Of a DNA stretch of 44,096 nt, positions 9,436 to 16,846 are shown one piece after another. Source of the stretch: Thermoguttaceae bacterium (lineage in GTDB: Bacteria > Planctomycetota > Planctomycetia > Pirellulales > Thermoguttaceae); assembly GCA_017939795.1 (NCBI GenBank), contig JAGBAA010000123.1, positions 1 to 44,096 on the forward strand, read 5' to 3'. Under the pieces are notes generated by a model that ran no database searches, was not told where the DNA came from, and saw nothing but the letters and a program-made list of their open reading frames with translations. The position numbers and the translations under genes were made by a program. How positions within the stretch are numbered: the stretch's first letter is position 1; every line of letters begins with the position of its first letter.

Positions 9436-9463
9436 ATTATATACCAGAAAGTCTTTTTTTCAA
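9436..9463 (-). promoter_or_regulatory. Promoter of the PEP-CTERM gene
   Basis: Minus strand: TTGAAA (9458-9463), 16-base spacer, TATAAT (9436-9441). This leaves a leader of about 80 bases before the ATG at 9351. Confidence 0.6.
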
Positions 9464-9600
9464 ATTAAAAAATTAAAAAATCTAGAAAAAACAGAAGATT
9501 TCAAAGAATTTTTCCAGAAACCACTGAGAACTGGAAGGTAAGCAAAACCAGACCGTCGGAAAAAAGTACGCAGACCGGATTTTCAACGCGGTCAAGACGC

Positions 9601-9652
9601 AAAAAAAGTGAGCCGCAGACCATACCTCGTTCGGAGGCTGGACCGGACTCAC
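9601..9652 (-). terminator. Terminator-like hairpin behind the thiC remnant
   Basis: Plus-strand arms GTGAGCCG (9608-9615) and CGGACTCAC (9644-9652) with one bulge, plus an inner pairing. On the minus strand the stem is followed by seven T (9601-9607). It follows the stop of the thiC remnant, as if the remnant kept its own terminator. Confidence 0.65.
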
Positions 9653-9674
9653 TCTTTCCGAATGGAAATGGAGA

Positions 9675-9792
9675 CTATTTTTCCGGAGAATTTGGCGTTT
9701 CCGAATCCTTCGGCGCATCGGTTCCCATATCGCGGATCGCGTTCTGGGAATTACGGATCGAGCAGAATTTCGGACCGCACATCGAGCAGTAC
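9675..9792 (-). pseudogene. thiC: Remnant of the 3' end of thiC
   Basis: The minus-strand reading frame ending at TAG (9675-9677) encodes [20 protein letters not shown] followed by DMGTD. This is the C-terminal iron-sulfur segment of ThiC (CX2CX4C), with a different 13-residue tail. Over 9721-9792 it matches the intact thiC at 22956-23027 in 66 of 72 bases by direct comparison. Similarity stops just upstream, where the porin terminator begins, and no start codon is available in frame. It is a fragment, either of a second thiC copy or of a foreign thiC lost by rearrangement, and cannot make an enzyme alone. Confidence 0.85.
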
Positions 9793-9807
9793 CGACTGTG
9801 GAACCAT

Positions 9808-9838
9808 AAAAAAACAGCCCGCAGTCTCCCGCAGGCCG
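9808..9838 (-). terminator. Intrinsic terminator of the porin gene
   Basis: Plus-strand arms CAGCCCGC (9815-9822) and GCAGGCCG (9831-9838) form an 8-bp stem with two G-T pairs. On the minus strand it is followed by seven T (9808-9814). It lies 30 bases after the porin stop. Confidence 0.75.
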
Positions 9839-9867
9839 TTTCAGGAAGTGTGTTCGGTCTTTTTGTA

Positions 9868-11502
9868 TCAGAATCTCACGATGGCATCGCAGGAGACAGT
9901 AAATTCGTAGTTTGCCGAGTTGCGGTCGTAGGCGTAGAAGGTCTCGCCGTCCACATCCAGTTCCAGATCGCAGTAGTCCCAGCGCATTTCCGGACGAACA
10001 GTCAGCCACGGGCACGGATCCCAGTTCGCGCCGACAGTCCAGGAGAAGTAATTCGCTCCGACGTTGGCAAAAGTCGTATTCTGGCCGCCGGTGACTGCGG
10101 TGTTTTCTTTGTCGCAGAACCACTCAAACCGCGCTCCGAGCGTCAGGGTATCGCTCATGCAGTAGAAGAGGTAGTTGCTGAATCCGTACCAGTTGCGGCC
10201 TTTGAAGGTCGAGTCGGCCAGAATGTCGTAGACTTCCGCGTCATTCGTGCCGTAATTGAATTCCGCGACGTACGCAAGACGTTCGGTGAGCTTGAATTTC
10301 GCAAAAACGTCCACGACCGTCGTGTCTGCGCCTTCATCATGGCCGTTCGCCTGAAACGCGGCCGCAGACTGTTTTCCGCTCATGACCAGAGCAGAAAGCG
10401 CAAAGTTTCCACACGGATTTTCGTAGGTCGCTCCGACGACGAAAGAGAAATGGTCTTCCGGCGTATCGAATGCGTTCCACTCATTGACGGCCCCCGCAAT
10501 GACGCTCAGACCATCGGTGATGCGCCAGTCGGTCATGACGCCCGTCATGCTCGTAGGCATTCCGTAAACGCTCGTGTAGGAGCGGGAGTAGAAGAAGTTC
10601 TGATTTGCCTGATTCGACTCAAACCCCATGACGGAATGGAAATGACCGATCTTCACGTCAACACCGCCGAGGATCGGAGCGTAGATCTCGCCGTAAGCCT
10701 GCGGGAGTGCCATGCCGTAGAGACTGCGCGAGGCGCGGAATCCCGGATCATCGCTCATACTGTTCCAATGCGGCTGATTGTCCGTGTCGGTTTCGAGCCC
10801 CGTGGCCGTCATGTAGTAGTAGTCCGTTCCAAACATGACGTCGATCCGTCCGCCGACCGACCACTGGCTTCCTTTGATGACGTGCCGGCCGAAAGACAGG
10901 TACGCCTGATTCATCTGGTAGCCTTCCCGGTCATTCACCGCCATCGGTTCGCCGCTCGTGCTGGAATTGGTGTTCACGTTGAACCCCTGCGCAATGTATC
11001 CCTCCACGAACAGACAGCCGGGACCCAGGATCCCGCCGCCGCAGGGTGCACAATACGGGGCACAAAAATCACTCAGAAACAGACCGTCGCACGGAATCGG
11101 CATATCGTACCCTTCCGCGATCGGTGCGCCTCCCATGACCGGAACGCCTTCTGCCGGGACACTGCCGTCCGGAGTATATGCCGGAACGCCAGCCTGCGGT
11201 GCCGACGGATAATTTGCCGGAGCGGGAGCGTAAGCCGACGGAGCGGAAACCGGTGCCGACTGGGCTGGACCATAAGCAGAAACCGGACCTTGTGCCGGAC
11301 TTGGAGTCACGCCGGCATACTGGGCCGGGACGACATTCACGTCCGAGACTGGAGCCGAAAAACGCGACTGCACCGGCGTTTCTTCCGCAAGCTGGATCGA
11401 ATCGGGGATCCACTCCTGCCCCGAAACGTTCGTGCCGAACGCCAGGAGCGCAAGGATCCCTGCGCTGAAGATCTTTTTGGAAACAAACCGTTTCTGAGTC
11501 AT
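9868..11502 (-). CDS. Outer-membrane beta-barrel porin (BBP2-like)
   Basis: 544 residues. A Sec signal peptide (about 1-28, NVSGQ at the cleavage site) is followed by a Pro/Ala-rich stretch at roughly 60-115 that may be periplasmic or interact with the wall. A Cys-rich patch follows (FCAPYCAPCGG), then a C-terminal domain of about 370 residues made of alternating amphipathic strands. Motifs such as GGRIDVMFGTDYYY, QAYGEIYAP and KIGHF fit the planctomycete BBP2 (OmpL-like) barrel family. The protein ends in Arg-Phe, the aromatic C-terminus recognised by outer-membrane insertion machinery. The expected role is diffusion of small solutes across the outer membrane. AAGGAAA precedes the ATG. The leader carries a hairpin at 11537-11574. 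Monocistronic, with its own terminator. Confidence 0.8.
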   Translation of the reverse strand: MTQKRFVSKKIFSAGILALLAFGTNVSGQEWIPDSIQLAEETPVQSRFSAPVSDVNVVPAQYAGVTPSPAQGPVSAYGPAQSAPVSAPSAYAPAPANYPSAPQAGVPAYTPDGSVPAEGVPVMGGAPIAEGYDMPIPCDGLFLSDFCAPYCAPCGGGILGPGCLFVEGYIAQGFNVNTNSSTSGEPMAVNDREGYQMNQAYLSFGRHVIKGSQWSVGGRIDVMFGTDYYYMTATGLETDTDNQPHWNSMSDDPGFRASRSLYGMALPQAYGEIYAPILGGVDVKIGHFHSVMGFESNQANQNFFYSRSYTSVYGMPTSMTGVMTDWRITDGLSVIAGAVNEWNAFDTPEDHFSFVVGATYENPCGNFALSALVMSGKQSAAAFQANGHDEGADTTVVDVFAKFKLTERLAYVAEFNYGTNDAEVYDILADSTFKGRNWYGFSNYLFYCMSDTLTLGARFEWFCDKENTAVTGGQNTTFANVGANYFSWTVGANWDPCPWLTVRPEMRWDYCDLELDVDGETFYAYDRNSANYEFTVSCDAIVRF

Positions 11503-11536
11503 TTTGAATTTCCTTCTGACTGAAAAACACGATACA

Positions 11537-11574
11537 CACTTCCATCCTGTTGGATATTATTGGTATCGGAAGTG
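11537..11574 (-). other. Stem-loop in the porin mRNA leader
   Basis: CACTTCC (11537-11543) pairs with GGAAGTG (11568-11574), and an inner stem ATCC-tgtt-GGAT lies within. It sits 35-72 bases upstream of the porin start codon. It could stabilise the mRNA or act in regulation; no known riboswitch pattern is recognised. Confidence 0.4.
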
Positions 11575-11674
11575 CCTGTTCGGAAGTTTAGGTAAAATTT
11601 AACGATTTTTAAAAATTTTTGGATTATATCAAATTTAACGAAGGTTCACTCAAAAAGAATGCATCTATCCACTC

Positions 11675-11703
11675 TTGACAGAACGTCCAGAATGTGGTAA
11701 ACT
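11675..11703 (+). promoter_or_regulatory. Promoter of the two small exported proteins
   Basis: TTGACA (11675-11680), 17-base spacer, TAAACT (11698-11703). About 50 bases separate it from the ATG at 11755. It is the only exact TTGACA that drives a recognised gene here. Confidence 0.7.
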
Positions 11704-11754
11704 GCAAGCAGCCAGGAAAATATCGAACCCATTGTCCCCGGAAAACCCGTTCCC

Positions 11755-12144
11755 ATGCAGCAGATGAAGTACGCAATTTTGGCAGGATGCCTCTTTCTTT
11801 CTCTGGTTTCAGGGTGTTTCCGTGGAAATTTATGTCCAGACAGGCAGAAGCAGAATATTTCCGTTTCATCGTATCAGTGCTGCAAACTGCCGGAAAATAT
11901 CCAGCTGTCCATTTCTTCGCAAGAGTTCCGCGAAATAGACGAATGGGTCAAAAAAAAAGGCTGGAAACTGTCGCTGGACACCTACGTTTATTATGGAGTC
12001 GTCGTGAAGTCAGACCGCTATGATCTCCTGATCAATGAAAATGTGGTCCTGATGAACTCTCACCGTTTTCCGTTTCCGCAGTATGTTTGCTCACCGGATG
12101 AAAAGATCCTGGAAATTGCCGGTCAACTGGAGAGTCAGAAATGA
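11755..12144 (+). CDS. Small lipoprotein of unknown function
   Basis: 129 residues. The N-terminal hydrophobic stretch ends in the lipobox LVSGC (Cys21), predicting a membrane-anchored lipoprotein. The mature part is 108 residues with mixed charge and three further Cys near the front (C27, C42, C43), and I recognise no family. The first ATG (11755) and a second three codons on (11764) are both possible; neither has a clear Shine-Dalgarno sequence. It shares a promoter at 11675 with the next gene, whose start overlaps this stop in an ATGA, so the two are probably translated together and may act together at the envelope. Confidence 0.7.
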   Translation: MQQMKYAILAGCLFLSLVSGCFRGNLCPDRQKQNISVSSYQCCKLPENIQLSISSQEFREIDEWVKKKGWKLSLDTYVYYGVVVKSDRYDLLINENVVLMNSHRFPFPQYVCSPDEKILEIAGQLESQK

Positions 12145-12689
12145 GGATGAGGATGGTCGAAATGAGAATGAGTATGAAAAAATTCCTGTGGATCCCAATT
12201 TTTCTTTGTTGTCTGCTGGACACATCCGTGCTTTACGCACAGGTGGTGGGACTTCGGGCAGATTCTCCCGAGGCAGCCAGGAAATTCCTGCAGCTGCAGT
12301 TTGAAAGCCGTCTGGTCCAGATGCAGATCGCACCGCCGATGCAGACCGAGCCGCCGGCTAAAATCGGGTACCGGGAGAATATTCTTTGGGAAACAAAACC
12401 GGGAAAAGATCTTCCGCGGCATATCCGGGTCGGCGAGAAGGCGTATTTTCTCAGCGGCACGACAGCTCGGGTTGAAAAAATCGTGGACTCCCGCCGCAGC
12501 ATCCTTCGGTTTGAGGACTCAAGTACGCTTTTTTATCTCCAGGGATACTCAACGAATGAGTTGACCGAGGGAATGGAGGTGACTCTCGTCGGTCCAGTCG
12601 AATGTACCGGGACACAATATGGTCATCGTGTCCTGAAATTCATCTCGCCATCGGAAATAAAAGAGAAGGAAAAATACAAAAGTTTTTGA
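12141..12689 (+). CDS. Small exported protein of unknown function
   Basis: 182 residues from the ATG that overlaps the upstream stop (ATGA). The signal peptide begins more naturally at the internal Met12 (MKKFLW, 12174), with the cleavage site after VLYAQ. The first eleven residues (repeated Arg-Met) look like leader sequence created by the overlap. The mature protein is about 145 residues with a short beta-rich C-terminal part (VGEKAYFLSGTTARVEKIVD, then LTEGMEVTLVGP) that suggests a small barrel or SH3/OB-like fold, which is inference only. No family is recognised. It is co-transcribed with the lipoprotein before it. A degenerate CAC-type array and a hairpin repeat follow the stop. Confidence 0.7.
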   Translation: MRMRMVEMRMSMKKFLWIPIFLCCLLDTSVLYAQVVGLRADSPEAARKFLQLQFESRLVQMQIAPPMQTEPPAKIGYRENILWETKPGKDLPRHIRVGEKAYFLSGTTARVEKIVDSRRSILRFEDSSTLFYLQGYSTNELTEGMEVTLVGPVECTGTQYGHRVLKFISPSEIKEKEKYKSF

Positions 12690-12690
12690 T

Positions 12691-12708
12691 GTTCTGTGGT
12701 TTCTGTGA
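12691..12708 (-). repeat. Short degenerate 9-bp array (CACAGAAAC CACAGAACA)
   Basis: Two minus-strand units with a 9-base period directly behind the stop of the small exported protein. Same motif class as the arrays at 20474-20530 and 41783-41900. Confidence 0.5.
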
Positions 12709-12739
12709 TTGAGATTTCTGGCTAAAGGTCCCAGACGCG

Positions 12740-12860
12740 AACCGCGGGAGGAAAGGGGCGGGTGTTTTACGGACTCAGGATTTCCGGAACGTCTACCTAC
12801 CCCCCCCGTCAGACCTTCGGTCTGCTGCCCCTCCTGGGAGGATGGGTTTCTTGTGTACGC
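12740..12860. repeat. GC-rich palindromic intergenic element
   Basis: GC-rich segment containing eight C in a row, a perfect CAGACC-TTC-GGTCTG hairpin (12810-12824) and a CCTCC-TG-GGAGG palindrome just after it. Its style recalls the terminal-repeat element at 20632-20744, but the two are not alignable end to end by eye. It lies directly left of repeat copy B. Confidence 0.45.
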
Positions 12861-12861
12861 G

Positions 12862-12921
12862 TGAGGGAGGAACATTTTGGAAACTGTTCCTCCCTCAGAC
12901 TCCTTCTTCAAAAACTTTTTG
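12862..12921 (-). repeat. Multi-hairpin intergenic repeat, copy B (short form)
   Basis: Stem TGAGGGAGGAAC (12862-12873) with GTTCCTCCCTCA (12886-12897), then CAAAAACTTTTTG (12909-12921). The outer ACGGC hairpin of copies A and D is missing. It ends 24 bases from the stop of proS, in the same polarity to the gene as copies A, C and D. Confidence 0.8.
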
Positions 12922-12944
12922 ATATTTTGAAATTTCTTTTTTCT

Positions 12945-14714
12945 TTAGTTTTTCGACGCTTTGAAACGTTCGCCCGAAACACGTTCCGCAGAAATCGCGT
13001 CCGCGATGGTCTGCGCAGCGGAATCAAGCGCAACGTTCTGACAGTCGGATTCCCAGCGCCATTTCAGTTCCACTTCGTTGTTCGCGAGGCCCTTCGGACC
13101 GATCACCACGCGAAGCGGGAAACCGATCAGGTCGATGTCGTTGAACTTCACGCCCGGACGTGCGTCGCGGTCGTCGATCAGAACGTCAACACCAGCAGCC
13201 TGAAGGTCGGCGTACAGTTTGTTCGCGGCAGCCATCGTCGCTTCATCGTTCACGCGCATCGGAACGATGCAGACTTCATACGGCGCGATGGAGACCGGCC
13301 AGATGATCCCTTTTTCATCGTAGCTGTTTTCGATGCAGCCTGCGAGGATACGCGCGACGCCGATCCCATAGCAGCCCATGATGATGGTCTTGAGGGCCTG
13401 ACCGTCGGCATCGAGGAACTTCGCACCGAGAGCTTCGGAGTACTTCGTGCCGAGCTTGAAGACGTGGCCGACTTCCATACCGCGCTTGATGATGAATTTG
13501 CCGTTCGCGCAGTTGGGACAGGAGTCGCCCGCGACGGCATTTCGGACGTCGGCGTACTGGGTCGGTTCGAAATCGCGTCCGGGATTCACGCCCGTGATGT
13601 GTGCTTCTTCACCGGCGGCGTTCGCCCCCGTGACGGCATTAACGACGTATTTCACCGCGATGTCGGCGTAGACCGGGACGTCTTCTTTCAGACCGACCGG
13701 GCCGGCGAAACCGACCGGGGCACCCGTAACGCGCATGATGGTTTCCGGCGAGGCAAGTTCAAGGGACTTGGCACCGAGCATACGCTTCACTTTGATCTCG
13801 TTCACATCATGATCGCCGCGGACGACGATGACGACGGGCTTTCCATCCGCTTCGAAAATCATCGTCTTGAGCATTTTGTCGGCCGTACATTTCAGGAATT
13901 TACAGACGGCTTCGATGCTGCTCGCGCCGGGAGTCTGGACCTTCTGGATCTCGGCGAGCGGCTCGTCCGATTTCGAGTAGGTGTTTTCGCCGATCTCGGC
14001 TTTTTCCGTGTTGGCTGCGTATTTGCAGTCGGGGCAGACGACCACATTGTCTTCGCCGTTTTCGCCAAGGACCATGAATTCCTTACTCGCGTTTCCGCCG
14101 ATCGCTCCGCTGTCCGCGTCGACCGGGAGGAAGGTCAGGCCGGCACGCTCGAAAATGCGATGGTACGCATCGTACATTTTGTTGAAGGAGGCATCGAGAC
14201 CTTCCAGCGAGGTGTCGAAACTGTACGCGTCCTTCATGATGAATTCGCTCGTGCGCATGACGCCGGAACGGGGACGTTCTTCGTTGCGGAATTTCGTCTG
14301 GATCTGGTAAAGCGTGATGGGGAGCTGGCGGTAGCTCGAAATATAGCGGGACACGATGTCGGTGATCGGCTCTTCATGCGTCGGACAGAGAGCGACCGGA
14401 GTGCTGGTCCCGGCACGGTTCAGATTGAATTTCATCAGAACGTTTCCGAACGCTTCCACGCGGTTGGTCTGTTCCCAGAGGGACTGCGGAGTCAGCGCGC
14501 TCATGAGAAGCTCAACGGCACCGGCGCGGTTCATTTCTTCACGCACGATGTTTTCCGCCTTTCGGAGCGATTTCAGACCGAGCGGCAGGTAGGCATACAC
14601 ACCCGCCATGGCCTGCGAGATGAGACCGGCGCGAAGCATCAGAATATGACTGGGGATCTTTGCTCCGTCCGGAGCTTCTTTCTGGGTCGTAATGAGCGTC
14701 TGTGTCCAGCGCAT
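12945..14714 (-). CDS. proS: Proline--tRNA ligase, bacterial type with editing insertion
   Basis: 589 residues from the ATG at 14714, chosen because GAGGAA precedes it and MRWTQT is a typical ProRS start; the frame stays open 29 codons further upstream without a site. It charges tRNA-Pro with proline in the cytoplasm. Class II marks are present: CPTHEEP (110-116), motif 2 around FRNEERPRSGVMRTSEF (142-158) with MKDAYSFD, and motif 3 GCYGIGVARI late in the catalytic core. An INS editing domain (YbaK-like, about 225-400) clears mischarged Ala. The C-terminal anticodon-binding domain includes APYEVCIVPM and DDRDARPGVKF. Promoter TTGCGT-16-TAAAAT lies at 14788-14815. Repeat copy B follows the stop. 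Confidence 0.97.
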   Translation of the reverse strand: MRWTQTLITTQKEAPDGAKIPSHILMLRAGLISQAMAGVYAYLPLGLKSLRKAENIVREEMNRAGAVELLMSALTPQSLWEQTNRVEAFGNVLMKFNLNRAGTSTPVALCPTHEEPITDIVSRYISSYRQLPITLYQIQTKFRNEERPRSGVMRTSEFIMKDAYSFDTSLEGLDASFNKMYDAYHRIFERAGLTFLPVDADSGAIGGNASKEFMVLGENGEDNVVVCPDCKYAANTEKAEIGENTYSKSDEPLAEIQKVQTPGASSIEAVCKFLKCTADKMLKTMIFEADGKPVVIVVRGDHDVNEIKVKRMLGAKSLELASPETIMRVTGAPVGFAGPVGLKEDVPVYADIAVKYVVNAVTGANAAGEEAHITGVNPGRDFEPTQYADVRNAVAGDSCPNCANGKFIIKRGMEVGHVFKLGTKYSEALGAKFLDADGQALKTIIMGCYGIGVARILAGCIENSYDEKGIIWPVSIAPYEVCIVPMRVNDEATMAAANKLYADLQAAGVDVLIDDRDARPGVKFNDIDLIGFPLRVVIGPKGLANNEVELKWRWESDCQNVALDSAAQTIADAISAERVSGERFKASKN

Positions 14715-14787
14715 GATGGATTCCTCAAAAAAATGAAAAAATGAAACGCGGGAGAACCTCCCGAAAAATGACGATTTTCCAATCTGT

Positions 14788-14815
14788 ATTTTAAACCTCA
14801 AGCGACTTCACGCAA
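14788..14815 (-). promoter_or_regulatory. Promoter of proS
   Basis: Minus strand: TTGCGT (14810-14815), 16-base spacer, TAAAAT (14788-14793). It lies inside the upstream extension of the proS frame, which supports the later start at 14714. Confidence 0.55.
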
Positions 14816-14929
14816 GGGGGGGCGGAGCGATTTTTCCCGAATTCCCCCACAAATTTCAGTCAATTATTTCTCCGAACCGCAAAATTTCCTTTTTTTATAA
14901 AAAATTCATCAAAAAAACCGTCGAAACGC

Positions 14930-14957
14930 TTGAAATTTTAAAACTCCCGGATAAAAT
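14930..14957 (+). promoter_or_regulatory. Promoter of the NfeD gene
   Basis: TTGAAA (14930-14935), 16-base spacer, TAAAAT (14952-14957), about 60 bases before the ATG at 15021. Confidence 0.6.
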
Positions 14958-15020
14958 AAAATAGAGAGATGAAGTCTGCTTTTTTGATGCATTTATCCGC
15001 CTATCCGAAGGAGAGCTTTT

Positions 15021-15512
15021 ATGGAAAACTTTTTGGAAAACCTTTTCGAATCCTCTCAAAATCTGTCCGTTACGGGAGAACTGCTTTTCTGGGCAGTCCT
15101 GACTGTCCTGTGCATTATCGTGGAAGCAATTACGGCCGGCCTGATCGCGATCTGGTTCGTTCTCGGTGCGCTTGCGGCCTTCGTGTCCGTTTTTTTTGGC
15201 GTCCCGTTCGTTTACCAGCTCGTGATCTTTGCAGGAACGGCAACCGTCACCATCCTGCTGGTCCGTCCGACGGCGAAATCGTGTCTTGGCATTCATGAAA
15301 CAGCGACGAATGTGGATTCCCTCATCGGAATGAAAGGCGTCGTGCTGGAGACGGTCAACAATCTGCGCGAAACAGGCCGAGTGAAGGTCAACGGACTCAC
15401 GTGGACCGCCAGATCGGTGGACGGAACCGAGATCGCCGAAGATCGTATCATTGAAGTACAGCGAGTGGAAGGGGTCACGCTTTTCGTTTTTGAAGCGGCG
15501 GAAAACGATTGA
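15021..15512 (+). CDS. NfeD-family membrane protein (short form)
   Basis: 163 residues. Three hydrophobic segments (about 20-42, 45-62, 66-84) are followed by a soluble C-terminal OB-fold-like domain (about 98-160, with SLIGMKGVVLE and GRVKVNGLTWTARS as family marks). Short NfeD proteins work with SPFH/stomatin-like partners in membrane microdomains and are nearly always encoded next to them. Here the SPFH gene follows on the same strand after 214 bases. GAAGGAGAG precedes the ATG. The promoter is at 14930. A small CATGCC/GGCATG hairpin lies in the gap before the SPFH gene. Confidence 0.88.
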   Translation: MENFLENLFESSQNLSVTGELLFWAVLTVLCIIVEAITAGLIAIWFVLGALAAFVSVFFGVPFVYQLVIFAGTATVTILLVRPTAKSCLGIHETATNVDSLIGMKGVVLETVNNLRETGRVKVNGLTWTARSVDGTEIAEDRIIEVQRVEGVTLFVFEAAEND

Positions 15513-15667
15513 CGGTACTGAAACCGCTTTGTCCTTTCGGGAATGACCTGGCACACAGCACGTCCCGGCAATTTTACGGAACAGGTTCCCGAATTTTGTT
15601 TTGGGGAATTTGGATCTTCAGATCTCAGACTTCCCCGTTTCAGACTTTTTTAATTTTTGATTTTCAC

Positions 15668-15683
15668 CATGCCCGGCGGCATG
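15668..15683 (+). other. Stem-loop upstream of the SPFH gene
   Basis: CATGCC, four-base loop, GGCATG, about 45 bases before the SPFH start codon. It is followed by A, not T, on the plus strand, so it is not a terminator for NfeD. It may be a processing or leader structure. Confidence 0.35.
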
Positions 15684-15726
15684 AAAAAATCGTGAACGTT
15701 TCAGATCCAACAGAAAGGAATTCAAG

Positions 15727-16659
15727 ATGTTTGGAGAAATCGTGATTTTCATTGTGGTGGCTTTCATTATCGCGCTGATCATCCTCCTCTCGTACTGCGT
15801 GCGCATCGTCCCTCAGACGCAGGTCTACGTCGTGGAACGCCTCGGAAGCTACCGTACATCACTTGCGGCCGGCCTTCATATCCTGATGCCGTTCATTGAT
15901 TCCGTCGTGAATAAAGTCTCGCTCAAGGAACACGTGCTGGACTATGATCCGCAGCCGGTCATCACGAAGGATAACGTGACCATTCAGGTCGACTCGGTCG
16001 TCTTTTACCAGGTCACGGATGCGAAACTCTTCACGTACGGCGCGAATCAGCCGATCCTCGCGATCAAACAGCTGACCGCGACCACGCTGCGAAACATTAT
16101 TGGCGAAATGGATCTTGACGGTACGCTGACCTCCCGCGACAATATCAACTCCAAGATCACGCGCATTCTGGATGAAGCCTCGGACAAATGGGGCATCAAG
16201 GTGAATCGCGTGGAATTGAAGAACATCCTGCCGCCGCCGGCCATTCAGGATGCCATGGAAAAGCAGATGAAGGCGGAACGTGAACGCCGTGAAGCGATCC
16301 TTCAGGCGGAAGGACGCAAGAAGAGCGAGATCCTCATTGCCGAAGGTGAAAAGCAGGCGCAGATCCTCCGTGCCGAAGCGGAAAAAGAGCAGGCGATCCT
16401 GAAAGCGCAGGCCGAAAAGGAAAAGCAGGTCCTGGAAGCCGCCGGTGAAGCAGACGCCATCCTGCTGGTCCAGAAAGCACTTGCGGACGGTATCCGGATG
16501 CTCAATGAAGCGAATCCGACCGAGCAGGTCCTGACACTCAAGTCGCTCGAAGCATTCGCCAAAGCCGCCGACGGCAAAGCGACCAAGCTCATCATCCCGA
16601 GCCAGATCCAGGGGATCGCCGGTCTTGCCTCCGCACTGAAAGACGTCATGAAAGACTGA
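15727..16659 (+). CDS. qmcA: SPFH/Band 7 (stomatin-like) membrane protein, QmcA family
   Basis: 310 residues. One N-terminal transmembrane helix (about 5-28) is followed by an SPFH domain (about 32-190) with RIVPQTQVYVVERLGSY, LVDYD-type and TSRDNINSKI motifs. A long Ala/Glu/Lys coiled coil follows (about 175-250, repeated AEAEKEQAILKAQAEKEK pattern), then a C-terminal segment. QmcA-like proteins oligomerise into large membrane assemblies and, with NfeD partners, organise microdomains and modulate membrane proteases. AAAGGAA precedes the ATG. It forms a functional pair with the upstream NfeD gene, though the 214-base gap allows separate control. Three stem-loops follow the stop. Confidence 0.92.
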   Translation: MFGEIVIFIVVAFIIALIILLSYCVRIVPQTQVYVVERLGSYRTSLAAGLHILMPFIDSVVNKVSLKEHVLDYDPQPVITKDNVTIQVDSVVFYQVTDAKLFTYGANQPILAIKQLTATTLRNIIGEMDLDGTLTSRDNINSKITRILDEASDKWGIKVNRVELKNILPPPAIQDAMEKQMKAERERREAILQAEGRKKSEILIAEGEKQAQILRAEAEKEQAILKAQAEKEKQVLEAAGEADAILLVQKALADGIRMLNEANPTEQVLTLKSLEAFAKAADGKATKLIIPSQIQGIAGLASALKDVMKD

Positions 16660-16690
16660 GCCGGTACGCCGCAGATTTTCGTAAACTTCC

Positions 16691-16761
16691 GGGGCATCAG
16701 GAAACGTGAACTTCCTGGCCCCAGCCCTTTCAGAAAGTTCTGCGGGAGCGGATCTTTCTGA
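16691..16761 (+). other. Two consecutive stem-loops behind the SPFH gene
   Basis: First hairpin: GGGGC and CAGGAA (16691-16703) with TTCCTG and GCCCC (16712-16722), interrupted by a two-base bulge. Second: TCAGAAAG (16730-16737) with CTTTCTGA (16754-16761). Neither has a strong T run. They precede a third, terminator-like hairpin. Confidence 0.55.
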
Positions 16762-16768
16762 TTTCGTG

Positions 16769-16797
16769 CCGAAGCCGGCGTGTGCTTCGGTTTGTTT
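16769..16797 (+). terminator. Terminator of the NfeD/SPFH region
   Basis: CCGAAGC (16769-16775) pairs with GCTTCGG (16784-16790), followed by TTTGTTT. It is the last of three stem-loops between the SPFH and aldo/keto reductase genes. Confidence 0.65.
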
Positions 16798-16846
16798 CCT
16801 ACCCCGTTTTAAATCGATTTTCCCATTTTATTAAAGGAGCCTACCT

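Noticed and set aside
9850..11523. 557-residue plus-strand open frame
   Set aside because: Antisense to the porin gene, which has a signal peptide, barrel strands and proper expression signals.
12762..14744. 660-residue plus-strand open frame
   Set aside because: Antisense to proS over nearly its whole length, with no family resemblance.
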